Positions 9,136 to 17,349 of a DNA stretch of 64,000 nt are shown piece by piece. The notes below the pieces were generated by a model, which was not told where the DNA came from, made no database searches, and saw nothing but the letters and a program-made list of their open reading frames with translations. The translations under genes and the position numbers were made by a program. Location of the stretch: positions 62,001-126,000 of the forward strand of contig NZ_JAUQUB010000003.1 in assembly GCF_030580675.1 (NCBI RefSeq), given 5' to 3'. The stretch comes from Antiquaquibacter soli (GTDB taxonomy: Bacteria > Actinomycetota > Actinomycetes > Actinomycetales > Microbacteriaceae). The number at the start of each line of letters is the position of its first letter. The first letter of the stretch is position 1.

Positions 9136-10875
9136 TCAGAATGCCTGCGGACCGACCGCCGCGCCAGAGGCGCCCTGCAGGAAGTCGAGGTCGCAGCCCT
9201 CGTCGGCCTGTACGACGTGCTCGACGTAGAGCTTCGTCCAGCCGCGGTCGCTGCCCGGCACGACGACGGGCGACCAGCCGACGGCCCGTGCGGCGAGCTC
9301 CTCGTCGGAGACCTCGAGGTGCAGTCGGCGGTTCGGCACGTCCACCTCGATGATGTCGCCGGTGCGCACGAACGCAAGCGGGCCCCCGGCGGCGGCCTCG
9401 GGCACGACGTGCAGGATGACCGTGCCGTACGAGGTGCCGGACATGCGCGCATCCGAGATCCGCACCATGTCGGTGACGCCGGCCTGCAGGATGCTGCGCG
9501 GCAGAGGCAGGTTCCCGACCTCGGGCATGCCGGGGTAGCCGCGCGGGCCGACGTTGCGCACGACGAGGATGTCGTCGGGCGTGACATCCAGAGACAGGTC
9601 GTCGGCGTCGCGCAGGTAGTCCTGCAGCGAGTCCCACACGAGCGCGCGGCCGCGATGGGTCATGAGCTCGGGGGCGGCGGCGGCCTGCTTGATGACGGCG
9701 CCGCGCGGGGCGAGGTTGCCGCGCAGCACGGCGATGCCGCTGCCGGCCGGCTTCACGGGGTTGTCGAGGGTGCGGATGACCTCGCGATCCCACGCTTGCG
9801 CGTCGGCGTAGTTCTCTCCGAGCGTCGACCCGGTGACGGTGAACGCGCTCTCGTGCAGCAGCGGCCCGAGCGTGGAGACGAACGCGCCGACACCGCCCGC
9901 CCGCTCGAACTCCTCCATGAGGAAGCGGCCCGAGGGCATGAGGTCGACGATTGTCGGGATGTCTCGCACGAGGGTGTCGAAGTCGTCGAGCTCGAGCGGC
10001 ACACCCACCCGCCGCGCGAGCGCGAGGAGGTGGATGACGACGTTGGTGGACCCGCCGAGCGCCGCATTCGCGCGCACCCCGTTTTCGAACGCCTCGCGGG
10101 TGAGCACCTTCGAGGGGCGCAGGTCTTCGGCGACCATCTCGACGATGCGGCGGCCGGCGACGTGGGCGAGGGTCGCGCGGCGCGAGTCGGCGGCGGGCAG
10201 GGCGGCGCTGCCGGGGAGCTGCATGCCCATGACCTCGGCGACGGACGCCATCGACGACGCGGTGCCCATCGTCATGCAGTGGCCCTGGCTGCGGGACATC
10301 CCGGCCTCCGCCTCGGCGACCTCCTCGGCGCCGATGCGGCCCGCGCGGTACTCCTCGGTGAAGCGCCACACCGAGGTGCCCGACCCGATGTCGGTGCCGC
10401 GGTAGCGCCCGTTCAGCATCGGCCCGCCGGTGAGCAGCAGGGCGGGGATATCGACGGATGCCGCGCCCATCAGGTACGCCGGAGTGGTCTTGTCGCACCC
10501 CGCGAGCAGCACCACCCCGTCGAGCGGGTTGGCGCGGAGCGTCTCCTCGAGGTCCATCGCGATGAGGTTGCGCAGCAGCATCGCGGTGGGGCGCACGAGC
10601 GGTTCGCCCGCCGAGGTCGTCGGGAACTCGAACGGCACGCCTCCCGCCTGCCAGATGCCGCGCTTGACGTGCTCCGCGAGCGCACGGAGGTGGATGTTGC
10701 AGCTCGTGAGCTCGCTCCAGCTGGAGGCGATTCCGATCACGGGCCGCCCGCGGAACGTGTCATCCGGGAGGCCCTCGGAGCGCATCCACGACCGGTGCAT
10801 GAACCCGGTCTTGCCTTCGGCGCCGAACCACTGCTGGCTGCGAAGCGACGCTGCTTCGCCGTTGGTGATCGTCAT
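9136..10875 (-). CDS. IlvD/Edd family dehydratase (sugar-acid dehydratase type)
   Basis: A 579-residue Fe-S dehydratase. The family signatures are present: GCDKTTPA with a cluster-ligand Cys near residue 130, GHCMTMGTASSM with a second Cys, and the C-terminal RISDARMSGTSYGTV segment. The RSWMRSEG N-terminus and the context resemble the aldonate (arabonate/xylonate) dehydratase branch rather than biosynthetic IlvD. It would dehydrate an aldonic acid to a 2-keto-3-deoxy acid. It is 8 nt downstream of the GH4 gene in the same operon. Confidence 0.88.
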   Translation of the reverse strand: MTITNGEAASLRSQQWFGAEGKTGFMHRSWMRSEGLPDDTFRGRPVIGIASSWSELTSCNIHLRALAEHVKRGIWQAGGVPFEFPTTSAGEPLVRPTAMLLRNLIAMDLEETLRANPLDGVVLLAGCDKTTPAYLMGAASVDIPALLLTGGPMLNGRYRGTDIGSGTSVWRFTEEYRAGRIGAEEVAEAEAGMSRSQGHCMTMGTASSMASVAEVMGMQLPGSAALPAADSRRATLAHVAGRRIVEMVAEDLRPSKVLTREAFENGVRANAALGGSTNVVIHLLALARRVGVPLELDDFDTLVRDIPTIVDLMPSGRFLMEEFERAGGVGAFVSTLGPLLHESAFTVTGSTLGENYADAQAWDREVIRTLDNPVKPAGSGIAVLRGNLAPRGAVIKQAAAAPELMTHRGRALVWDSLQDYLRDADDLSLDVTPDDILVVRNVGPRGYPGMPEVGNLPLPRSILQAGVTDMVRISDARMSGTSYGTVILHVVPEAAAGGPLAFVRTGDIIEVDVPNRRLHLEVSDEELAARAVGWSPVVVPGSDRGWTKLYVEHVVQADEGCDLDFLQGASGAAVGPQAF

Positions 10876-10883
10876 GGTTCCCC

Positions 10884-12248
10884 TTACTGGAACTGCGGGA
10901 GGAAGCGGAGCTGCTCGGCGATGAGGTCGTCGGTGAGGGCGGCCGCGGCATCCGGGTCGAAGACGGCGCCGTCGGCGAGCATCGCCTCGACGACGAGGTC
11001 GCGGTCGCCCGTCATGGCGGCCTCGACCGCGATGCCGACCGACGCGAGCCGCCGCTGGAGGATGGCGGTGAGCGGCGCCGACAGGTCGGGGACCGAGATC
11101 GGCCGGATGCCCCGAGCCGTCGCCACGCCGGGGATCTCGACGGCGGCGCCGTCGGGCAGTCCCGGCACGAGGCCGTTGTTGATGACGTTGCACGAGAACA
11201 TCTCGCGCGAGTCGTTCGTGATGGAGCGGATGATGGCGATGAGCTGCTCCTGCTCGCCTCCGGAGCGGTCGAAGATCGACTCGTCGAGGGGCTCCTCGCC
11301 GATCGCCTGCCGGCGCATCCCCTGGTAGCGGTTCTCTCCCCACTCCAGGATCTCCTCGAGGGAGAACGCGTCCAGCCCGAGCTTCTTGCCGTAGTAGTCC
11401 CCGGTGAGGAAGCGCTCGGGGAAGAACTCGACGACGTGCCGGTCGCCGGCGGCGGCGAACGCGCCGTATCGGTCGAAGAGCTCCCACGCGAACGGGTTGT
11501 GCCACGCGCTCGGGGTGTCGTAGAAGATGTTGCCGATGACCGCCGGGTCGGGGGTCTCGGCGAGTTCACGGTGGACGCGCTCGCGGATGATCGGCCACGC
11601 GTCCTGGCCGTCGACGCGGAAGTCGTAGATGAACGTCAGGTGGTTGATGCCGGCGTAGAGCGTGGAGGTGCGCTCGAACGGAACGTCGATCAGCTGGGCG
11701 AGCTCTCGCTGGATGTGGTGCATCCCGTGGCAGAGGCCGACCGCCTCGACGCCCGCATACTGCGTGATCGCCTGGATGTTCGCAGTCATCGGGTTGGAGT
11801 AGTTGAAGTAGAAGGCGTCCGGCGCGAGCTCGGCGATGTCGCGTGCGATGTCGACGATCACGGGAGTCGTGCGCAGCAGTCGCGAGATTCCGCCGGGCAT
11901 GATCGAGTCGCCGACGGGCTGGAAGACGCCGTGCCTCATGCACGTCTCCCAGTCGGCCTGCCACGCGGGCCGCCCGCCGACGCCGACGCACGTGACGACG
12001 AAGTCCGCGCCGGGCAGCACCGCGCGGCGGTCGAGGCTCGAGGTGACCCGGATGCTGTCGCCCACGCCGCGGGAGGCGACCATCGCCTCGGCGAGCCGGG
12101 TGGCGACGCTCAGGTTCTCCTCGTCGACGTCGACGAGTCGGATCTCCCAGGCGCCGAGGTCGGTCGCGCCGATGAGGTCGGCGAGGAGCCCGCGGGTGAA
12201 GACGGCGGACCCGGCGCCGATGAGGACGAGGGTGCGGCGGTCGGTCAT
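10884..12248 (-). CDS. GH4 family glycosidase, CHG type
   Basis: A 454-residue NAD- and Mn-dependent glycoside hydrolase family 4 enzyme. The N-terminal GAGSAVFTRG is the dinucleotide loop, NYSNPM is the conserved Asn segment, and CHGMHH is the metal-binding Cys-His motif. In GH4 the residues after CH track substrate class; CHG-type is associated with the LplD alpha-galacturonidases rather than CHE alpha-glucosidases or CHS alpha-galactosidases. A uronide substrate is therefore favoured. It overlaps the FAH-family gene by 4 nt (ATGA). Confidence 0.88.
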   Translation of the reverse strand: MTDRRTLVLIGAGSAVFTRGLLADLIGATDLGAWEIRLVDVDEENLSVATRLAEAMVASRGVGDSIRVTSSLDRRAVLPGADFVVTCVGVGGRPAWQADWETCMRHGVFQPVGDSIMPGGISRLLRTTPVIVDIARDIAELAPDAFYFNYSNPMTANIQAITQYAGVEAVGLCHGMHHIQRELAQLIDVPFERTSTLYAGINHLTFIYDFRVDGQDAWPIIRERVHRELAETPDPAVIGNIFYDTPSAWHNPFAWELFDRYGAFAAAGDRHVVEFFPERFLTGDYYGKKLGLDAFSLEEILEWGENRYQGMRRQAIGEEPLDESIFDRSGGEQEQLIAIIRSITNDSREMFSCNVINNGLVPGLPDGAAVEIPGVATARGIRPISVPDLSAPLTAILQRRLASVGIAVEAAMTGDRDLVVEAMLADGAVFDPDAAAALTDDLIAEQLRFLPQFQ

Positions 12249-13087
12249 GCGGTCTCCTGTTCTGCGAGGCTGCGGTAGAGGATGCGGTTCCTGAGGCGAC
12301 CGATGCCGTCGACGCCGACCTCCACGACGTCGCCGTGCTGGAGGTACCGCGGCGGCGTGCGGAAGCCGCCCGCGCCGGCGGGCGTCCCGGTGAGGATGAT
12401 GTCGCCCGGCTCGAGCGTGGTGCCGCGGCCGATGTAGGCGAGCAGCGCGGGGAGGTCGAAGACGAGGGAGGCGGTCGAGTCATCCTGGAGCACTTCGCCG
12501 TTGACGGTGGTCCAGAGCCGCAGCGCGTGCGGGTCGGCGACCTCCGCGGCGGGGACGAGCCACGGGCCGAGGGGCGTGAACCCGTCGAACGACTTAGCCC
12601 GCGTCCACTGGCCGTCGGAGAACTGCACGTCACGGGCGGACACGTCGTTGGAGACGGTGTAGGCGGCGATGTCGTCGATCGTGGCGGGCTCGGCGCCGCC
12701 GCAGCGCCGGCCGACGACCACGGCGAGCTCGACCTCGTAATCGACCTGCGTCGCGATCGCGTCGGGGACGAGGATGTCGCTGCCGTGGCCGGTGAGCGAA
12801 CTCGGGTACTTCGCGAACGTGAGCGGCGCCGTCGGGGCGGTGAAGCCGGTCTCGAGGGTGTGGTCGACGTAGTTGAGGCCGACGGCGATGATCTTGCCGG
12901 GGCGGGCGATCGGGGCGAGGAACTCGACGGTGTCGAGGTCGACGGAGGACCACTCGGCGACGTCGGCGCTCTCGGCGCCCAGGAGTTCGAGCGGGTCGTC
13001 GCGCTCCTCGGGCGCGACGACGGCGGTGACTCCGTCGGTGAGGATCAGGCGCGGGGCGCCCTCGACGAGCGCACGGGCGACTCTCAT
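12245..13087 (-). CDS. Fumarylacetoacetate hydrolase (FAH) family protein
   Basis: A 280-residue protein with the FAH fold: AVGLNYVDHTLE near residue 70, DYEVELAVVVG with metal-binding Glu residues, SNDVSARD, KSFDGFTPLGPW and GTPAG. Family members hydrolyse acylpyruvates or act on 2,4-diketo-3-deoxy sugar acids. Beside an IlvD/Edd dehydratase and a Rossmann protein, a diketo sugar-acid hydrolase is a reasonable guess. First gene of the minus-strand operon; GAAGGAGA precedes the ATG. The 10-bp repeat array lies 36 nt upstream of its start. Confidence 0.85.
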   Translation of the reverse strand: MRVARALVEGAPRLILTDGVTAVVAPEERDDPLELLGAESADVAEWSSVDLDTVEFLAPIARPGKIIAVGLNYVDHTLETGFTAPTAPLTFAKYPSSLTGHGSDILVPDAIATQVDYEVELAVVVGRRCGGAEPATIDDIAAYTVSNDVSARDVQFSDGQWTRAKSFDGFTPLGPWLVPAAEVADPHALRLWTTVNGEVLQDDSTASLVFDLPALLAYIGRGTTLEPGDIILTGTPAGAGGFRTPPRYLQHGDVVEVGVDGIGRLRNRILYRSLAEQETA

Positions 13088-13122
13088 TGCGGATCTCCTT
13101 CGAACGGAATCATCCTGTCACA

Positions 13123-13152
13123 AGTGCGCAGAAATGAGCAAGAATGAGCAGA
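13123..13152. promoter_or_regulatory. Three tandem 10-bp direct repeats, likely DeoR operator
   Basis: Read on the minus strand, the units are TCTGCTCATT, CTTGCTCATT and TCTGCGCACT, head to tail at exactly 10 bp (one helical turn). A matching array lies at 20588-20617 in the cluster's other divergent promoter. The DeoR-family gene at 15576 is the obvious candidate binder. The array runs up to the start of the 195-residue plus-strand gene. Confidence 0.6.
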
Positions 13153-13739
13153 TGCAGATCACGACGCCCCGGCCGACGCGCGGCCCCGCCTCGATCGCCC
13201 AGGGTGTGTACGGCGCCGCGGGAAACCTCGAGCTCATCGTCGCCGACGCCGTCGACGGCCTGTGGGTGCACTGGTTCAACGCCGACCCGCTCGGCACGCA
13301 GCCGGTCTCCGGGGTGGAGCCGGGCCAGTGGAGCGGCGGGATGCTGTTCGCCGAGGGCACCGCGTACGAGAGCGCGGTCATCCACCAGTCCCGACGCGGA
13401 CCCGACTACCTCGAGGTGATCGCGGTGCGCGCGGACGGCGGCGCGGAGTCCTGGTACTGGTCGCCCGGGCCCGGGTTCCAACGACGCGACGGCATGCTGC
13501 CCGGGAGCGGGGCCGCCGTGCTGTCGGAGCACGAGCGCGGGTTCCTCCTCCAGCTCGGGGAGCGGGTCTTCGCGGCGAGCGCGCGCGACTACCCGGCTCT
13601 GCCCTGGCACGAGGTCACTCCGACCGACGCGGACCCCGGCACGCTGCGGATCGCGGTCTCGACGCGCGACGGCGGGATGCTCGAGCTCGCGTACCGCCGC
13701 GACGGCGCCCTCCACCACGACGCCGTGCCCCTCGCCTGA
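13152..13739 (+). CDS. Hypothetical protein beside the sugar-acid cluster
   Basis: A 195-residue soluble protein, Trp-rich (GLWVHWFNAD, SWYWSPGPGFQRRDG), that looks like a beta-rich sheet or propeller-like domain; I do not recognise the family. Two starts are possible, ATG 13134 and ATG 13152. I prefer 13152 because 13134 lies inside the 10-bp repeat array. Neither has a Shine-Dalgarno. It is divergent from the FAH operon and shares its putative operator, so it is probably induced with the cluster. Confidence 0.65.
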   Translation: MQITTPRPTRGPASIAQGVYGAAGNLELIVADAVDGLWVHWFNADPLGTQPVSGVEPGQWSGGMLFAEGTAYESAVIHQSRRGPDYLEVIAVRADGGAESWYWSPGPGFQRRDGMLPGSGAAVLSEHERGFLLQLGERVFAASARDYPALPWHEVTPTDADPGTLRIAVSTRDGGMLELAYRRDGALHHDAVPLA

Positions 13740-13748
13740 GTCCGCGCG

Positions 13749-14429
13749 TCAGTTCACGCGGTGGATCATCGTGTTCGCGAACTGGTAGCGGTAGCCCGCG
13801 TCCTTCACCGCGCGGTCGTGCAGCGGGCTCTGCCCGTACGACGAGCCGTGCAGCCACACGAAAGCGGGCGCCGGCTGACCGGTGACCGCCTCGAGCGCGG
13901 CCTTCGACTCGACGACCTCGCGCCGGATGTCCGCCTCGTCGAGCACCGTGTCGAAGCCCTCGTGGTGGGCGGTGTGCGGGAAGACCACGTGCCGCGTGGA
14001 GAGGTCGGCGACCTCGTCCCAGCTCATCGCGATCCGACCGCCCTGCTTGTCCTCCTCGACGAGCGAGATCCAGTGCGAGCGCGCGAACGCCTCCTGGAAC
14101 TCCGGGTCGCAGTCGACGAACGACGTCGCGATGGGGAACCACCCGGTGAGTCCGAACTTCTCGCACAGGGGAGCGGCGACCGTCGCCGAGTTGCGGTAGC
14201 CCTCGTAGAACACGGGGATGAGCCCCGGCTTGTCCTTGTGCCACGTGCCCGTCTCGAACAGCCGGTCCAGGTCGTCGAGCGTCACGGGGGCGTAGTCGCG
14301 CGCGAAGCCCTCGAGCTCGCGCTCGAGCTCGGCGGCGTCGCTGCGGGGCGTCGAGTGGTAGTTGACGACGCGGATGAAGTGGCCCGCCGCGAACTGCGCG
14401 CGCGTGGTGTCGAGGCTCGGCTTGGTCAC
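13749..14429 (-). CDS. Divergent polysaccharide-deacetylase (NodB-fold)-like protein
   Basis: A 226-residue protein with the layout of a NodB-type barrel: RVVNYHSTP at the first strand, a PVFYEGYRNSA segment where TFDDGxxxN is expected, FPHTAHHEGF where the H(S/T)xxH metal site is expected, and FVWLHGSSYGQSP near the C-terminus. The Asp-Asp of motif 1 is missing, so a classical metal-dependent deacetylase is doubtful. The GTG start overlaps the upstream gene by 4 nt (GTGA). It is co-transcribed with the aldolase genes. Confidence 0.55.
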   Translation of the reverse strand: MTKPSLDTTRAQFAAGHFIRVVNYHSTPRSDAAELERELEGFARDYAPVTLDDLDRLFETGTWHKDKPGLIPVFYEGYRNSATVAAPLCEKFGLTGWFPIATSFVDCDPEFQEAFARSHWISLVEEDKQGGRIAMSWDEVADLSTRHVVFPHTAHHEGFDTVLDEADIRREVVESKAALEAVTGQPAPAFVWLHGSSYGQSPLHDRAVKDAGYRYQFANTMIHRVN

Positions 14430-14752
14430 TGGGCTGCCCCCTCGGTCGAGCCCGGCGCGAAGTGCGTCATAGCGAGCACCTGCATCACGGTGATGACCGC
14501 TCCCTCGTCGTCGGGTCGCGCCCACGGCACGAGCGCGGCGGTGTACTCGTCGACGACCTCGACGAGGGCGGCGCCGGTCGCGAGAGCCGAGGCATCCGTG
14601 CTCGGCGGAATCGTGCCCCGCTCGTCGGCGAGGCCCAGGATCATCGGGATGCCCTCCCGCTCGAGCCGCCGCTCGTGGCCGGCGCGGAGCACCCCCTGGA
14701 TGTCGCCGGCGGCGAGCAGCTCGTCGAGAGTGGGCGGGGTCGTGACAGACAC
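14426..14752 (-). CDS. Hypothetical protein, 108 residues
   Basis: A small soluble protein with helical N-terminus (TLDELLAAGDIQGVLRAGHERR) and a short hydrophobic C-terminal strand (AVITVMQVLAMTHF). No family recognised. GTG start at 14752 with AAAGGACC 8 nt upstream; it overlaps the NodB-like gene by 4 nt and follows the aldolase gene by 11 nt, so it is in the same operon. Tight coupling on both sides suggests a pathway-specific role. Confidence 0.65.
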   Translation of the reverse strand: MSVTTPPTLDELLAAGDIQGVLRAGHERRLEREGIPMILGLADERGTIPPSTDASALATGAALVEVVDEYTAALVPWARPDDEGAVITVMQVLAMTHFAPGSTEGAAQ

Positions 14753-14763
14753 GAGAGGTCCTT

Positions 14764-15582
14764 TCAGGAGACGGAGGTGATCACGCCGACGAGGCGCTCC
14801 ACCGTGGACTGGATGGATGCCCGCGCCGCGGTGAGGGCGGCCCGCGGGTCGGCCTTGCCGTCGGCGAGCCCCGCCCGCAGCGCGTCGGAGTAGTCGACGG
14901 ACAGCTGCGTGCCGACGTTGACCTTGCGGATGCCCGCCGCCACGGCCTCGGCGAGCGCGGCATCCGGCACCCCCGACGAGCCGTGCAGCACGAGGGGAAC
15001 GGGCACGGCGGTCGCGAGCGACTCGATGAGCGCGACATCGGGGCGGGCATCCCGCGCGGTCATCGCGTGCGACGTGCCGACCGCGACGGCCAGCCCGTCG
15101 ACGCCGGTGGCGGCGACGAACTCGGCGGCCTCGGCGGGGTCGGTGCGCACTCCGGGCGCGTGGGCGCCGTCCTTGCCGCCGATCTCGCCGAGCTCCGCCT
15201 CCACCCACACGCCGCGCGAGCGGCCGAGCTCGGCAACCCGAGCGGTGAGCTCCACGTTGTCGTCGTAGGGGAGCGTGGACGCGTCGATCATGACGGAGCC
15301 GAAGCCGAGGTCGATGGCGTGCTCGATGAGCGCCGGGTCCTCGCAGTGGTCGAGGTGCAGGCCGACCGGCACATCGGCGGCGTCGGCGAGCGCGAGGCAC
15401 GCCGCCGCGATCGGCGCGAGCGAGCCGTGGTAGCGCACGGCGTTGTGCGAGACGGAGAGCAGCACCGGCGAGCGGCGCGCGACCGCCCCCGCGACGATGC
15501 CCTGCGCGTACTCGAGCGTGATGACGTTGAACGCGGCGACCGCACGGCCGCCCGCGAGGATCTCGGCGGCGGTGCTCAGCAT
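14764..15582 (-). CDS. Class II fructose/tagatose-bisphosphate aldolase family protein
   Basis: A 272-residue zinc aldolase of the FbaA/GatY/KbaY family. It shows AFNVITLEYAQ at the N-terminus, HLDHC with catalytic Asp and zinc His, MIDAS, EAELGEIGG, and HGSSGVPD followed by GIRKVNVGT. At about 270 residues it is closer to tagatose-bisphosphate aldolases than to the longer glycolytic enzymes. It would cleave a ketose bisphosphate into DHAP and an aldehyde. It overlaps the DeoR gene by 7 nt. Confidence 0.85.
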   Translation of the reverse strand: MLSTAAEILAGGRAVAAFNVITLEYAQGIVAGAVARRSPVLLSVSHNAVRYHGSLAPIAAACLALADAADVPVGLHLDHCEDPALIEHAIDLGFGSVMIDASTLPYDDNVELTARVAELGRSRGVWVEAELGEIGGKDGAHAPGVRTDPAEAAEFVAATGVDGLAVAVGTSHAMTARDARPDVALIESLATAVPVPLVLHGSSGVPDAALAEAVAAGIRKVNVGTQLSVDYSDALRAGLADGKADPRAALTAARASIQSTVERLVGVITSVS

Positions 15583-16355
15583 GTGATGACGTCGATGGAC
15601 AGCGCTCGGAACCGCTCGAGCGTGTCCTCGTCGGCGCCCGTATCGGTGATGAGCGTCGTCACGGCCGAGATGGGCACGAGCTTCGCGGGGCCGCGCTGGG
15701 CGAACTTGCTGTGGTCGGCGAGCAGGATGAGCTCGGCGGCGCTCGAGGCGAGCGAGCGGTCGGTCTGCGTCTCGTTGAGGTTGGTTCCGGTGACGCCGAT
15801 CTCCGGGTCGACGCCGAACGCTCCCGAGAACACCTTGTCGACGCCGAACTCGGACAGGCCGGCGATGGTCAGGTGGCCGAGGAGCGACATCTCGGTGCGG
15901 CGCAGCACCCCGCCGAGCACGACGAGGTCGATCTCCGGGTACTGGGAGAGGCGGTTGACGACCATGAGGCTGTTCGTGAGCACCGTGAGGCCGTGCTTGA
16001 GCCCGAGGTACGGCAGCATCGCCTCGGTCGTCGTTCCGCCGAGGATGAGGACCGTGGAGTGGTCGTCGACGAGCGTCGCGGCGCGCTCGCCGATGCGCTG
16101 CTTCTCGGCCGGGTACGACACCTCGCGCAGCGGGCGGATCGGCTCGACGTCGTCGGAGAGCGGCGCGGCACCGCCGTGCACTCGCTCGAGCAGTCCCTTT
16201 TCCTGCAGCTCGTTGAGGTCGCGGCGCACCGTCGACGCGCTCACCCCGAGCACACGAGCGAGCTCCGTGACGTGCCCGGTGCCGTAGGCGCGGATGTAGT
16301 TGAGCAGCTCGCGCTGGCGCTTCGGTCCGAGCAGGGGTTCAGTAGCCGGCGTCAC
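15576..16355 (-). CDS. DeoR/GlpR family transcriptional regulator
   Basis: A 259-residue repressor of the sugar-phosphate-responsive DeoR family. The N-terminal helix-turn-helix (RQRELLNYI, then VTELARVLGVSASTVRRDL) is followed by the signature ERVHGGA and a DeoRC sensor domain with LGGTTTEAML as the phosphosugar loop. GTG start; it overlaps the dehydrogenase gene by 17 nt. It most likely senses a phosphorylated intermediate and binds the 10-bp repeat arrays at 13123 and 20588. Confidence 0.88.
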   Translation of the reverse strand: MTPATEPLLGPKRQRELLNYIRAYGTGHVTELARVLGVSASTVRRDLNELQEKGLLERVHGGAAPLSDDVEPIRPLREVSYPAEKQRIGERAATLVDDHSTVLILGGTTTEAMLPYLGLKHGLTVLTNSLMVVNRLSQYPEIDLVVLGGVLRRTEMSLLGHLTIAGLSEFGVDKVFSGAFGVDPEIGVTGTNLNETQTDRSLASSAAELILLADHSKFAQRGPAKLVPISAVTTLITDTGADEDTLERFRALSIDVITC

Positions 16356-17349
16356 GGTCCACCTCGTTCAGTAGGGGTCGGCCGTCCTCGAGCCGACGCA
16401 GGTTCTCGACCACGAGGTCGAGCGTTTGTGCATGATACTGCGGAGCCAGTCCGGCGACGTGCGGCGTCATGACGACCCCGGGCTCCGTCCACCACACGGA
16501 GTCGGCGGGCAGCGGCTCCTCGTCGAACACGTCGACCGCAATGCCGCCGATGCGCCCGTCGCGCAGTCGCTCCAGCGCGGCCGCCTCGTCGACGATGCCG
16601 CCCCGGGCGATGTTCACGAGGAAGGCGCCCGGCTTCAGCAGGTCGAGCTCGGCGGGCCCGATGAGGCCCGCGGTCTCGGCCGTGAGGGGAACGACCACGA
16701 CGACGAAGTCGGCTCGGCGGAGGGCATCCGTCAGTCCGTCCCTGCCGACGATCTCGGCGCGGTCCTCGCCGTGCGCGAGCCGGCCGGTGTCGAATTTGTG
16801 GTCGGATGCCGCGGGCGCACCCGAGCGGGAGACGCCGATGACGTGCATCCCGAACGCCGTCGCCAGCCGGGAGATCTCGCGCCCGATGCGCCCGTAGCCG
16901 ACGATCGTCACCGTGGACCCGGGCAGCGGGTACGGCGTGAGGCGCTCGAGCCGCTCCGCGTTCGACGGCCACTGCCGCTGCTCCACGTACTGGGCGATGA
17001 GAGGTCCGCGGTGAGCGAGCTGCAGGATCGACATCATCGCGTACTCCGCCATCGGCACGGGGGCGATGCCGCCGAGGGTGGCGATCGGGATGCCCGTTCC
17101 CCACAGGTCGGTGACGCGCACGTGGTCGACGCCCGACGTGTCGAGCTGCACGCAGCGCAGCGCCGGAACGAGCGACGCCGCCGGGAACCACGCGCTCGTG
17201 TGGAGCAGGTCGACCCGGGCGAGAAGCTCGGGGTCGACGGGCGCGCCGGCCTCCACGCGGTGGATGTCGACGTGCGGCAGTCGGGAGGCGAGCTCCGCGA
17301 ACCAGCTGTCCGGCAGGGGCAGCGTGCAGAGGTAGGTCAGAGGTGCCAT
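16339..17349 (-). CDS. D-isomer-specific 2-hydroxyacid dehydrogenase
   Basis: A 336-residue NAD(P)-dependent dehydrogenase that interconverts a 2-hydroxy acid and a 2-keto acid. GYGRIGREIS is the dinucleotide loop near residue 150; NIARGG holds the catalytic Arg, DVFDEEPL the Glu and MTPHVAG the His. It sits 1 nt after the ABC permease gene and ahead of DeoR, inside the catabolic operon. The exact hydroxy acid is not predictable. Confidence 0.88.
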   Translation of the reverse strand: MAPLTYLCTLPLPDSWFAELASRLPHVDIHRVEAGAPVDPELLARVDLLHTSAWFPAASLVPALRCVQLDTSGVDHVRVTDLWGTGIPIATLGGIAPVPMAEYAMMSILQLAHRGPLIAQYVEQRQWPSNAERLERLTPYPLPGSTVTIVGYGRIGREISRLATAFGMHVIGVSRSGAPAASDHKFDTGRLAHGEDRAEIVGRDGLTDALRRADFVVVVVPLTAETAGLIGPAELDLLKPGAFLVNIARGGIVDEAAALERLRDGRIGGIAVDVFDEEPLPADSVWWTEPGVVMTPHVAGLAPQYHAQTLDLVVENLRRLEDGRPLLNEVDRDAGY

